Source of the DNA: Ilumatobacter sp.
GTDB taxonomy: Bacteria; Actinomycetota; Acidimicrobiia; Acidimicrobiales; Ilumatobacteraceae
NCBI GenBank assembly: GCA_029263275.1
Contig: JAJCXU010000472.1
Span: 1-7,415, forward strand
Reading direction: 5' to 3'
Length of the DNA: 7,415 bases
A program made the position numbers and the translations under genes. Each line of letters starts with the position of its first letter. Position 1 is the first letter of the stretch. A model generated the notes under the pieces. It had not been told where the DNA came from. It did no database searches and was given only the letters and a program-made list of their open reading frames with translations. Positions 1-7,069 of the stretch are shown piece after piece.

Positions 1-1540
1 CCCAGATGATGCGTCCGAGTTCGCGGTGGAAGTGGTCGGGACCCTTGGTGCCGCCGATGTCAAGGTAACCCTGGAATCGGGCCTGAGCTTCGACCTCAGC
101 GGCCTTGAAGGCGTCGTGGGTCTCGTCCGGAATCGGCTTGTTGAGCAGATCAGCGAGATATGGCGCAATCGTGTACGGCAACACGAAGTAGCCGTCGGAC
201 AGACCCTGCATCAGTGCCGAGGCGCCGAGACGGTTGGCACCGTGATCGGAGAAGTTCGCCTCGCCGGCGCAGAACAGGCCGGGCACAGTGGTCTGCAACT
301 CGTAGTCGACCCACAGGCCACCCATCGTGTAGTGGCTGGCCGGGTAGATGCGCATCGGCATTTCGTACGGCGACTCACCGGTGATGCGCTCGTACATGTC
401 GAACAAGTTGCCGTAGCGCTCCTTGATGACGTCGGCGCCGAGGCGTTCGATCGCTGCAGAGAAGTCGAGGTACACGCCGTTCTTCAGCGGCCCAACACCC
501 TGGCCGTTGTCGACGGCACGCTTGGCGGCACGCGATGACACGTCACGTGGCGCCAGGTTGCCGAAGCTCGGATAGATGCGCTCGAGGTAGTAGTCGCGAT
601 CGTCTTCGGGGACCTGTGCCGCAGCACGGGACTCGTCGGGATTCTTCGGGACCCAGATCCGACCGTCGTTACGAAGCGACTCGGACATCAGCGTGAGCTT
701 CGACTGGAAGTCGTCAGCCTGCGGGATGCACGTCGGGTGGATCTGCGTGTAGCTCGGGTTGGCGAAGGCCGCCCCACGCCGGTGGGCGCGCCACGCTGCA
801 GTGACGTTGCAGGCCATTGCGTTGGTCGAGAGGTAGAACGCGTTGCCGTAGCCACCCGTTGCCAGCACGACGGCATGCGCCGAGTGCGACTTCAGTTCGC
901 CGTTCATCAGGTCACGCGTGACGATGCCAGCACAGCGACCATCGACGTTGACGACGTCGACCATCTCGGTGCGGTTCCAGAGCTTGACGTTGCCGAGCCC
1001 GATCTGACGAGCGAGCTGCTGGTAGGCGCCGATGAGCAGTTGCTGGCCGGTCTGGCCACGGGCGTAGAAGGTACGGCTGACCTGGGCGCCGCCGAAGCTG
1101 CGGTTGTCGAGGAGGCCGCCGTAGTCGCGAGCGAACGGCACACCCTGGGCGACCATCTGGTCGATGATGTTGACCGACACCTCAGATAGGCGATGCACGT
1201 TGGCTTCGCGAGCGCGGAAGTCGCCGCCCTTGACGGTGTCGTAGAACAGACGATGGACGCTGTCGCCATCGCCCTGATAGTTCTTCGCCGCGTTGATGCC
1301 GCCCTGAGCAGCGATCGAGTGGGCACGGCGCGGCGAATCGTGGAAGGTGAACGCTTCGACCTGGTAGCCGAGTTCGCCAAGTGTCGCTGCTGCCGAGGCA
1401 CCGGCGAGGCCCGTGCCGACGACGATGACCTTGAACTTGCGCTTGTTCGACGGGTTGACCAACTTCTGGCTGGCCTTGTAGCTGTTCCACTTGTCGGCCA
1501 TCGGGCCGTCGGGGATCTTGGAATCGAGATTGATGGTCAT
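1..1540 (-). CDS. sdhA: Succinate dehydrogenase / fumarate reductase flavoprotein subunit (partial, C-terminus off the left edge)
   Basis: This is the catalytic subunit that oxidises succinate to fumarate and passes electrons through FAD to the iron-sulfur subunit, on the cytoplasmic face of the membrane. The first 513 codons are visible; related proteins are about 600-650 residues, so roughly the last fifth is outside. Seen in the translation: the dinucleotide-binding GTGLAG at residues 43-47 region, [14 protein letters not shown] at 72-85 with His74 as the expected covalent FAD attachment site, TQIHPT around His268, [10 protein letters not shown] at 329-338 with the likely catalytic Arg332, HYTMGG at 403-408, and [18 protein letters not shown] at 426-443. 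The ATG at 1540-1538 is preceded by AGGAGG (1553-1548) with a 7-base gap and overlaps the sdhC stop as ATGA, which suggests translational coupling. The sequence resembles the enzyme that pairs with a single large cytochrome b subunit, in agreement with its neighbour. sdhB is expected next but lies outside. Confidence is high. Confidence 0.96.
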   Translation of the reverse strand, partial: MTINLDSKIPDGPMADKWNSYKASQKLVNPSNKRKFKVIVVGTGLAGASAAATLGELGYQVEAFTFHDSPRRAHSIAAQGGINAAKNYQGDGDSVHRLFYDTVKGGDFRAREANVHRLSEVSVNIIDQMVAQGVPFARDYGGLLDNRSFGGAQVSRTFYARGQTGQQLLIGAYQQLARQIGLGNVKLWNRTEMVDVVNVDGRCAGIVTRDLMNGELKSHSAHAVVLATGGYGNAFYLSTNAMACNVTAAWRAHRRGAAFANPSYTQIHPTCIPQADDFQSKLTLMSESLRNDGRIWVPKNPDESRAAAQVPEDDRDYYLERIYPSFGNLAPRDVSSRAAKRAVDNGQGVGPLKNGVYLDFSAAIERLGADVIKERYGNLFDMYERITGESPYEMPMRIYPASHYTMGGLWVDYELQTTVPGLFCAGEANFSDHGANRLGASALMQGLSDGYFVLPYTIAPYLADLLNKPIPDETHDAFKAAEVEAQARFQGYLDIGGTKGPDHFHRELGRIIW

Positions 1541-2361
1541 TCGCCTGCCTCCTGGGCTTCAACAGAATGGGTGACGGCATCGGAGTCGAACTCGATGACA
1601 CCGGCAAGAACGGCGATGGGGAATGACACGTTGCCGGCCACGATCAACGTCGCGACTCCGGCGGCTGCACCTTTGCGCCACTTGTTGAATCGTGGGTTGT
1701 TCGCGCCAAGGCTCTGGAACAGCGACCAGGTGCCGTGGAAGAGGTGGATGCCCAGAGCGATGTTGGCCACGATGTAGAGCGCCGCGACCGGGATCCGCGA
1801 GAACGACGCGTCGAGGTTGCGGTAGGCCGCGCCCCGAACGAAGTCCGGGTTGGCCCAACCCCAAGTGAGGTCGGCGAGGTGCCAGGCCAGGAAGGCCAGC
1901 ACGATGATGCCGGTCCAGCGCATCGAGCGACTGGCGAAGTTGGCGATCTGGTAGTCACGCGACGACTGGTACTTGACCGAGCGCGCCTTGCGGTTGAGCT
2001 GCGTCAACGATGCCGCAGCATGCAGGTGAAGAATCAGTGCACCGATCAAGACCAGCCGCAGGCCCCAGAGCACATAGGTGCGAGGCAGCAACGGGACAGC
2101 GAGTTCGCGCAGGAACTCTCCGTAGATGTCGATGTCGTAGGCCCGCTCACCGTTGGACTCGGTGATGATGCCCAAGTACATCTTGAGGTTGCCGATCATG
2201 TGGGTCAGCACGAAGCCGATGCCGATCAACCCAGTGATCGCCATGACGTACTTCTTGCCGACCGCTGTTGCGTAGAGATCGAGCAGGAACGGTTTTCTCT
2301 TTGCCGTGTCCGCCTTGATAGCGGTGCCCGAAACCGGGCCACGGCTCAACGTTTGTGCCAT
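1537..2361 (-). CDS. sdhC: Succinate dehydrogenase cytochrome b subunit, b558 family
   Basis: This is the membrane anchor of succinate dehydrogenase, which carries heme and passes electrons to the quinone pool. The 274-residue protein has about five hydrophobic segments (roughly residues 36-58, 96-118, 148-168, 190-210, 232-256), as expected for the single-subunit diheme anchor of the Bacillus/Wolinella type rather than a small SdhC plus SdhD pair. Histidines positioned like the heme ligands of that family are His54 (THMIGNLK), His112 or His114 (LHLH), His161 (AWHL) and His206 ([16 protein letters not shown], the most recognisable family motif). Numbering is from the ATG at 2361. An in-frame GTG at 2370 is an alternative start and has the better-spaced GGAG (2380-2377, 6-base gap). 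The frame stays open up to 2439, but the extra residues look non-coding. It is the first gene of the operon, its stop overlaps the sdhA start by 4 bases, and it is divergent from hppA. Identity is secure; the exact start is not. Confidence 0.93.
   Translation of the reverse strand: MAQTLSRGPVSGTAIKADTAKRKPFLLDLYATAVGKKYVMAITGLIGIGFVLTHMIGNLKMYLGIITESNGERAYDIDIYGEFLRELAVPLLPRTYVLWGLRLVLIGALILHLHAAASLTQLNRKARSVKYQSSRDYQIANFASRSMRWTGIIVLAFLAWHLADLTWGWANPDFVRGAAYRNLDASFSRIPVAALYIVANIALGIHLFHGTWSLFQSLGANNPRFNKWRKGAAAGVATLIVAGNVSFPIAVLAGVIEFDSDAVTHSVEAQEAGE
1548..1553 (-). promoter_or_regulatory. Ribosome binding site of sdhA
   Basis: AGGAGG read on the minus strand lies 7 bases before the sdhA ATG and inside the end of sdhC. 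It fixes the sdhA start and fits coupled translation with sdhC. Confidence 0.8.
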
Positions 2362-2551
2362 GCGGCCCACGGTACTCTCCGCGCCTCCTCGAAGGCCCAA
2401 TCCTGTCTGGGGATGCCCAGGACATCCCGCGTCGGTCACGTGGAAAGTGATGAGTTGGGATTTAGCCTTGCGCAGCGGCCATCATGGTCCGGACGTTCGC
2501 GCTGGGCGCGAGCCTCGTTCACCATCCATTTGCCCCAGGAGGCATTACCCC
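2362..2551. promoter_or_regulatory. Divergent control region between sdhC and hppA
   Basis: These 190 bases must hold the promoters of both the sdhCA operon (leftward) and hppA (rightward). I see no convincing -35/-10 pair for either direction. Small dyads are present: GGGATG/CATCCC at 2410-2415 and 2423-2428 with a 7-base spacer, a CACGTG at 2437-2442, and TCGCGC-TGG-GCGCGA at 2497-2511, which would form a small hairpin in the hppA leader about 25 bases before its ribosome binding site. Any of these could be an operator or chance in GC-rich DNA. That the region is regulatory is inferred from gene layout. Confidence 0.5.
2537..2542 (+). promoter_or_regulatory. Ribosome binding site of hppA
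   Basis: A perfect AGGAGG stands 9 bases before the GTG at 2552. It decides the start: the reading frame is open from 2306, but the upstream residues are unlike the family and the true N-terminus ([17 protein letters not shown]) begins right after this site. Confidence 0.85.
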
Positions 2552-4642
2552 GTGGGATCCATTCCATATCTCGCAGCACTGTCGGCCATCGCGGCTCTCG
2601 GCGTTGCGTTCTTCTACTACAAGTCAGTCGAGAAGGAATCGCCCGGCAACGAGCGCATGGTCTTCTTGATGACCGAGATCCAGAAGGGCGCCAAGGCGTT
2701 CCTCCAGGCCGAGTACAAGTGGGTCGGCGTCTTCGCCGTCGTCATGGCCGTGCTCCTCGCTGTTGTCATCGCACCGCTCGCTGCGGTCACCTACGTGCTC
2801 GGCGCTGTCCTGTCGTCGGCTGCTGGCTATGCCGGCATGACGGTGGCGACCATGGCGAACGCCCGCACCACCGAAGCGGCAAAGGAAGGGCCGGGCAAGG
2901 CACTTCCGGTCGCATTCCGCGGCGGCGCCGTCATGGGCTTCTCCGTCGCAGGTCTCGCACTGCTCGGTCTGATGACCACCTACATCGTGTTCGTCACCCT
3001 CCTCGAGGTCGACCAAGCATTCGAGATCGTCACCGCCTACGGCCTCGGCGCATCGACGATCGCGCTGTTCTCCCGTGTCGGTGGCGGCATCTTCACCAAG
3101 GCCGCTGACGTCGGCGCCGACCTCGTCGGCAAGGTCGAAGCCGGAATCCCCGAAGACGACCCACGTAACCCGGCCACCATCGCCGACAACGTCGGCGACA
3201 ACGTCGGCGACGTCGCCGGCATGGGTGCCGACCTCTTCGAGTCCTACGCCGGCTCGATCATCGCCCCGATCTCACTGATCGCTTTCGCCGGTGCAGTCAC
3301 CGCCGAACAGGCCAGCGACGTTGGCACCATCGAGTTCCTCGTGTTCCCGATGCTGGTTGCGTTCATCGGCATGGTCGCGTCGATCATCGGTTCCTTCCTC
3401 GTGAAGGGTGGCGATTCCACCGACTCGAAGCACCTCAGCAAGGCACTGCACCTCGGCACGAACGTCGCCATGGCCCTCACCGCCGTGGGCGTGCTCGCCA
3501 GTTCGTACTGGATCTTCGGCGGCGACGACAAGTCCGACAAGCCGTGGGGCTTTGCGGTTTCCGTCATCGGTGGCTTGATCATCGGTTGGGCGCTCGGCAA
3601 GACCGCCGAGTACTACACCTCCGATCACTACAAGCCGGTCAAGGACATCGGCCAGCAGACCGAAACCGGTCCGGCCACCACCGTCCTCAAGGGCATCAGC
3701 ATCGGCATGCAGTCGGTTGCAGCTTCCGTCGCACTCATCCTCGCCGGAGTGGGCATCGCCTACTGGGGCGGCCAGCAGGCACTCGACACCGAAATCGGCG
3801 GCCTCTACGGCATCGCCATTGCCGCTATCGGCATGCTCGCAACCACCGGCATTGTCGTGTCGGTGGATGCCTACGGACCGATCGCCGACAACGCCGGCGG
3901 TATCGCCGAAATGGCCGAGCTCGATCCGTCGGTGCGTGAAGTCACCGACGCCCTCGACTCGCTCGGCAACACCACCGCGGCAATCGCGAAGGGCTTTGCT
4001 GTTGGCTCGGCGGCGCTCACGGCGCTGGCGCTGTTCAAGAGCTTCGAGTTCGCGATCACCGATGCCGACCCGACCAAGTCCCTGAACCTCGACATCGGAC
4101 AGGTTGATGTCTTCATCGGCCTGTTCATTGGTGCGGCCCTCCCGTTCCTCTTCGCCGCACTCACGATCGACGCCGTCGGCCGTGCCGCAGCCAAGATGAT
4201 CGAGGAAGTCCGTCGCCAGTTCCGGGAGATCCCGGGCCTGCGTGAAGGCAAGGAAGGCGTCATCCCCGATTCGGCACGCTGTGTGGCGATCTCCACCGAG
4301 GCTTCCCTCAAGGAGATGATCGCCCCCGGCGCCCTCGCCGTGGTCGTACCGCTCATCGTCGGCTTCATCAGCGTCGATGCGCTCGGCGGCATGCTCGCCG
4401 GTGCACTCGTCACCGGCTTCGCACTGGCCATCTTCATGGCCAACGCCGGCGGCGCCTGGGACAACGCAAAGAAGTACATCGAAGCCGGCGCTCATGGCGG
4501 CAAGGGTTCCGACCAGCACAAGGCTGCCGTTGTCGGTGACACCGTGGGTGACCCGTTCAAGGACACCTCTGGCCCGTCGATGAACATCCTCATCAAGGTC
4601 ATGACGATCGTCAGCCTGGTCTTCGCCAGCGCCTTCGTCTGA
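2552..4642 (+). CDS. hppA: Membrane-bound ion-pumping pyrophosphatase (predicted K+-dependent)
   Basis: This integral membrane enzyme hydrolyses pyrophosphate to phosphate and uses the energy to pump H+ (or Na+ in some subfamilies) out of the cytoplasm. It also removes the pyrophosphate made by biosynthesis. From the GTG start it has 696 residues, a normal length for the family, with many hydrophobic segments along its length. Active-site motifs are intact: [19 protein letters not shown] at 186-204, the [19 protein letters not shown] stretch at 213-231, [12 protein letters not shown] at 439-450, [11 protein letters not shown] at 631-641, and [15 protein letters not shown] at 662-676. In [10 protein letters not shown] (472-481) Ala476 occupies the position where K+-independent enzymes have Lys, so K+ dependence is predicted from family knowledge. 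Glu230 in DLFES is the ion-gate glutamate position shared by Na+-pumping and several H+-pumping groups, so the pumped ion cannot be settled here. It appears monocistronic, divergent from sdhCA, with strong dyads just past its stop. Confidence 0.96.
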   Translation: MGSIPYLAALSAIAALGVAFFYYKSVEKESPGNERMVFLMTEIQKGAKAFLQAEYKWVGVFAVVMAVLLAVVIAPLAAVTYVLGAVLSSAAGYAGMTVATMANARTTEAAKEGPGKALPVAFRGGAVMGFSVAGLALLGLMTTYIVFVTLLEVDQAFEIVTAYGLGASTIALFSRVGGGIFTKAADVGADLVGKVEAGIPEDDPRNPATIADNVGDNVGDVAGMGADLFESYAGSIIAPISLIAFAGAVTAEQASDVGTIEFLVFPMLVAFIGMVASIIGSFLVKGGDSTDSKHLSKALHLGTNVAMALTAVGVLASSYWIFGGDDKSDKPWGFAVSVIGGLIIGWALGKTAEYYTSDHYKPVKDIGQQTETGPATTVLKGISIGMQSVAASVALILAGVGIAYWGGQQALDTEIGGLYGIAIAAIGMLATTGIVVSVDAYGPIADNAGGIAEMAELDPSVREVTDALDSLGNTTAAIAKGFAVGSAALTALALFKSFEFAITDADPTKSLNLDIGQVDVFIGLFIGAALPFLFAALTIDAVGRAAAKMIEEVRRQFREIPGLREGKEGVIPDSARCVAISTEASLKEMIAPGALAVVVPLIVGFISVDALGGMLAGALVTGFALAIFMANAGGAWDNAKKYIEAGAHGGKGSDQHKAAVVGDTVGDPFKDTSGPSMNILIKVMTIVSLVFASAFV

Positions 4643-4645
4643 TCA

Positions 4646-4674
4646 TCACACTTGGGGTCAGACCCCAAGTGTGA
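4646..4674. terminator. 29-base palindrome directly after hppA, probable terminator or dispersed repeat
   Basis: TCACACTTGGGGTC (4646-4659) and GACCCCAAGTGTGA (4661-4674) are perfect reverse complements around a single A at 4660. As RNA this gives a 13-pair stem with a 3-base CAG loop, starting 3 bases after the hppA stop. No U-tract follows, so it is not a textbook intrinsic terminator, though T-less hairpins are common at gene ends in high-GC actinobacteria. The core GGGGTCAGACCCC looks like a repetitive extragenic palindrome, which is an impression rather than something testable in one window. Confidence 0.6.
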
Positions 4675-4681
4675 CTTCGCT

Positions 4682-4731
4682 CGAAGTGTGAGTTCTCAGC
4701 GCCGGTTTCGGTGTCGAGGGCTCACACTTCG
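4682..4731. repeat. Second inverted repeat sharing the AAGTGTGA octamer
   Basis: CGAAGTGTGAG (4682-4692) and CTCACACTTCG (4721-4731) are perfect 11-base inverted arms separated by 28 bases. The octamer AAGTGTGA or its complement thus occurs four times within 84 bases: 4646-4653, 4667-4674, 4685-4692 and 4722-4729. A short ACTTCG-CT-CGAAGT dyad (4674-4687) joins the two palindromes. A GTCGTTTT run follows the right arm, so this outer stem could also end hppA transcription. Confidence 0.6.
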
Positions 4732-4755
4732 TCGTTTTCGGCAAGAATTCCCGGC

Positions 4756-5091
4756 ATGACCGAACCGATCGGACGCCTTACCGCTCTCGTGCTCGATTGC
4801 CCCGACCCTGGCGCGTTGGCTGGCTCCTACCGAGCCATCGTCGGCGGCGAGATCGTCAGCGGCAGCGGCAAATGGGTTGAGCTGCGGTCCAACGGCACCA
4901 TCGTGGCGTTCCGGCACATCGTCGACCATCGCCCGCCGACGTGGCCACACGGTGACGTGCCGCAGCAAGCCCACCTCGACACGCCTTCTGACCGGTCAGT
5001 CTGTGCCTGGCACAGACTGACCGCTACTCCTCGGGGAGATCGGCGACGAAGTCGATCAATTGCTCGACGGCGCCGATCAGTTCCGGCGTGA
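4756..5091 (+). pseudogene. VOC/glyoxalase-fold protein, 3' half missing
   Basis: The frame opens with MTEPIGRLTALVLDCPDP and continues through LAGSYRAIVGGEI, GSGKWVELRS and VDHRPPTWPHGDVPQQAHLD. This is the typical first module of small single-domain VOC (glyoxalase/bleomycin resistance-like) proteins found in actinobacteria. Such proteins need a second module of similar size and total about 115-130 residues. Here resemblance stops at residue 75 (position 4980), where the second module is just beginning; the remaining 36 codons are arginine-rich, cross the 31-base palindrome and run antisense into the end of the DUF3097 gene. The other forward frames after 4980 do not restore the family sequence, and the DUF3097 stop is only 44 bases away, so a deletion fits better than a frameshift. 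No good ribosome binding site precedes the ATG. I therefore call it a decayed remnant; a functional half-domain protein is possible but less likely. The substrate of the intact relative is unknown. Confidence 0.6.
4993..5023. terminator. 31-base perfect palindrome at the end of the DUF3097 gene, probable terminator
   Basis: CGGTCAGTCTGTGCC (4993-5007) and GGCACAGACTGACCG (5009-5023) are perfect reverse complements around a single T at 5008. The stem begins at the base next to the DUF3097 stop codon (5026-5024, minus strand), which is the expected place for a terminator of that gene; being symmetric it could also stop rightward transcripts from the VOC remnant. No T-tract lies on either side. 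It shares no arm sequence with the palindromes at 4646-4731. Confidence 0.7.
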
Positions 5092-5851
5092 GGTCGGCGA
5101 AGGTCTTCACCTGATTGCGCAGCCGTGGCCAGAACCCCTCGAACGGCGCGCCAATCGCTGCGCACAGGCCCTCTTTCCAGGTGACCTCAGGGTCGTACGG
5201 GATGTCGGGCCAGGCGTCGAGGCCGATCACCTTCGGACGGATGCCTGCCCACACGTCGACGAACGGGTGCCCGGTGATGAGCACGTTCGCATCGCGGACG
5301 GTCTGCGCGATCCGGGTCTCCTTCGAACCAGCCACGAGATGGTCGAGTAACACGCCGAGTTTGCGTTGCGCGCCGGGCTGGAAGTCCGCGACCATCGCCG
5401 CGAGGTCATCGGCACCGTGCATGGGCTCGACGACGATCCCGAGATCACGGAGATCATCGCCCCACACATGCTCGAGCAACTCGGCATCATGCTTGCCTTC
5501 CACCCAGATGCGACTCGCACGAGCGACTCGGGCACGCCCGTCACCGGCGACCGAACCTGAGGCCGTGACGCGCTGCGTCGCCGACTTCACCTGCTTGGGC
5601 CGAACGAGGGTGACCGGCTTGCCATCGATGAGGAAACCACCCGGCTTCCAACTGAAGTGGCGGAGGTATTGCTTGGCGTCGCGCAGCGTGACGCCCTCGG
5701 CATTCCAGCGCGCGATATCACCAGTGAAGTGGCTCGACCGGTCCTCAACGATCATGCCCATCTCGACGGTCACGTCGGGATAGGTCGGGCGCTTGGCACT
5801 GCCCATGCCGCCGTGCGTGAACTCGTCGAGGATGTCGCCAGAAAAACTCAT
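5024..5851 (-). CDS. DUF3097 family protein with a TOPRIM-like motif
   Basis: This 275-residue protein matches, from memory, the actinobacterial DUF3097 family, for which I know no demonstrated function. The N-terminal part (about 25-90) contains WKPGGFLIDGKPVTLVRP at 68-85, a conserved family block. Then RIWVEGKHDAELLEHVWGDD (114-133) looks like the first motif of a TOPRIM fold (the Glu in VEGKxDA). LGVLLDHLVAGSKETRIA (165-182) is where TOPRIM proteins usually carry DxD, but here the pattern is DHLV followed by GSKE. ITGHPFVDVWAGIRP (192-206) and TWKEGLCAAIG (224-234) complete the conserved core, and the C-terminus is helical (LTPELIGAVEQLIDFVADL). A nucleic-acid-related role is inference only. 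ATG at 5851 is chosen because the family resemblance starts there; no clear ribosome binding site precedes it, so the mRNA may be leaderless, and a GTG at 5875 is an alternative. The gene is divergent from the lipoprotein and ends at a 31-base palindrome. Confidence 0.9.
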   Translation of the reverse strand: MSFSGDILDEFTHGGMGSAKRPTYPDVTVEMGMIVEDRSSHFTGDIARWNAEGVTLRDAKQYLRHFSWKPGGFLIDGKPVTLVRPKQVKSATQRVTASGSVAGDGRARVARASRIWVEGKHDAELLEHVWGDDLRDLGIVVEPMHGADDLAAMVADFQPGAQRKLGVLLDHLVAGSKETRIAQTVRDANVLITGHPFVDVWAGIRPKVIGLDAWPDIPYDPEVTWKEGLCAAIGAPFEGFWPRLRNQVKTFADLTPELIGAVEQLIDFVADLPEE

Positions 5852-5983
5852 AGTTGCGGATTTCGAGTGTGGCACGGGAACCAGCGACGGTCGCGGCACG
5901 TCGAAGTTGGCATGGGGAAAATCACACGCCACATCAGTCCGACCGCCACGCAGGGCCGAACGCGGTCCCGGCACGGGACACGA
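5852..5983. promoter_or_regulatory. Divergent intergenic region between the DUF3097 and DUF4349 genes
   Basis: Promoters for both genes should lie here by layout. I find no clear -10/-35 elements, no strong ribosome binding site on either side and no notable dyad. If the lipoprotein starts at the earlier ATG (5912) the gap shrinks to 60 bases. Confidence 0.35.
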
Positions 5984-7069
5984 GTGAGGCAAGCCGGGGT
6001 TGCGGCGATGATCGTCGCCCTCGGGCTCTCTGCATGCGGCGCCAATGACGACATGGCGTCGCAGACGAGCGACACCGCATCACCAGCGACGGAAAGGTTC
6101 GGTGACGGCGACGACTTCGCGATCGGTGGCGACGCTCCCGCCGACATCGCCGCGCCAGCCGAAGGTGAGGCTGGCAGCGCCGCCACGCCCGCGACGGCCG
6201 GCATCCCAGCAACCGGCGCCCCCGTCGGCGACTTCGGTCGCGACCTGATCATCGATGCCGGCGTGACCATGGTGACGCCCAACGTTGGCCAAGCGGTGGA
6301 CGACGTGATCGCCATCGCCGGACGCAACGGTGGCGCTGTCTACAACGCGGACGTCACGATCGAAGACCCGCTCGACGACGGATCGGTTCCGGGTTATGGC
6401 ACCATCGTGATCCGCATTCCCCCGGCCCTGCTCGACGGGTTGATCGACGACCTGCGCGGCGTCGGCGTGCTTCGGAACCAGACGCAGTCGGTCAACGACG
6501 TGACCGAGCAGTTGGTCGACCTGGACATCCAGATCCGGCAGGCCTTCGAATCGGTCGAGCGGATGGAAGCAATCTTGAGTGAGACCACCGACTTCGAGGG
6601 CCTCGTCGCCGCGGAGACTGAATTGGTTCGTCGCCAGACCGCCTACGAGCGCCTGCTTGCCGCCCAACGCAACATCGACGATCGGGTGGCGCTGTCGAAG
6701 CTCACCGTGACCGTCCAGTATCAGGCGCCTGGTACCGAGCCCACACCGGTCGTCGACGAGGGCGACCCTGGAATCGGCGATGCGTTCTCAGACGGCTGGA
6801 ATGCGTTCGTCGGTCTGCTCTTCGGACTCGCCTTCATCGTGGCCATCACCGCGCCGTTCGCCGCAGTCGCAGCATTGGTTGCCGGTATCGCCTGGCTCAT
6901 CACCCGCCGGATGCGTCGGCGCCGGGATGCAGAACGCAACCGCCACGAGCCCCTCGGGCCCACCACGGCTGCGAGCACCGCCTGGCCCGAGCCAGCTGCT
7001 GAACCGGCGGTCAACGAGGCTGCTGACGAGACGGTCGAAGCACTCGCTGACGCCAGCCCGTCGGAGTGA
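5984..7069 (+). CDS. DUF4349 domain lipoprotein with C-terminal membrane anchor
   Basis: The product is a 361-residue predicted membrane protein of the DUF4349 family, whose function is not established. Counting from the GTG at 5984, a short lipoprotein signal peptide ends in ALGLSAC with Cys18 as the expected lipidated residue. Residues 19-85 are a low-complexity Ala/Thr/Asp/Pro-rich spacer. The domain begins at RDLIIDAGVTM (86-96) and includes the conserved VNDVTEQLVDLDIQI (170-184), a coiled-coil-like helical stretch (about 176-232), and VALSKLTVTVQY (235-246). One long hydrophobic segment (about 274-306) is followed by TRRMRRRRDAERNRHE, a positive stop-transfer that puts the acidic Ala/Glu-rich tail in the cytoplasm. 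The bulk therefore lies outside, tethered at both ends. An in-frame ATG at 5912 would add 24 residues ahead of the signal peptide; I prefer the GTG because it gives a normal signal, but neither has a strong ribosome binding site. The 3' end overlaps the convergent gene by 59 bases. Confidence 0.87.
   Translation: MRQAGVAAMIVALGLSACGANDDMASQTSDTASPATERFGDGDDFAIGGDAPADIAAPAEGEAGSAATPATAGIPATGAPVGDFGRDLIIDAGVTMVTPNVGQAVDDVIAIAGRNGGAVYNADVTIEDPLDDGSVPGYGTIVIRIPPALLDGLIDDLRGVGVLRNQTQSVNDVTEQLVDLDIQIRQAFESVERMEAILSETTDFEGLVAAETELVRRQTAYERLLAAQRNIDDRVALSKLTVTVQYQAPGTEPTPVVDEGDPGIGDAFSDGWNAFVGLLFGLAFIVAITAPFAAVAALVAGIAWLITRRMRRRRDAERNRHEPLGPTTAASTAWPEPAAEPAVNEAADETVEALADASPSE

Noticed and set aside
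26..1189. Plus-strand frames opposite sdhA (26-538 and 737-1189)
   Set aside because: The minus strand encodes an unbroken sdhA with all active-site motifs, so these are antisense shadows.
2306..2551. Upstream extension of the hppA frame to an ATG at 2306
   Set aside because: The extra 82 residues overlap the start of sdhC and look non-coding, and a perfect ribosome binding site points to the GTG at 2552.
1735..3108. Plus-strand frame of 457 codons running over sdhC, the control region and the start of hppA
   Set aside because: It crosses two real genes in the wrong frame or strand and its translation is arginine-rich low-complexity sequence.
3272..4519. Long antisense frame of 415 codons across hppA
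   Set aside because: It lies wholly opposite a well-conserved gene; its composition (rich in Asp, Glu, Gly, His, Arg) is what GC-biased antisense frames give, and it matches no family I know.
4643..5023. Possible CRISPR array or insertion sequence at the palindrome cluster
   Set aside because: There are no evenly spaced direct repeats with unique spacers, no transposase frame, and no target-site duplication that I can see.
5060..5783. Plus-strand frames opposite the DUF3097 gene
   Set aside because: They are antisense to a protein with recognisable family blocks and have arginine/serine-rich shadow composition.
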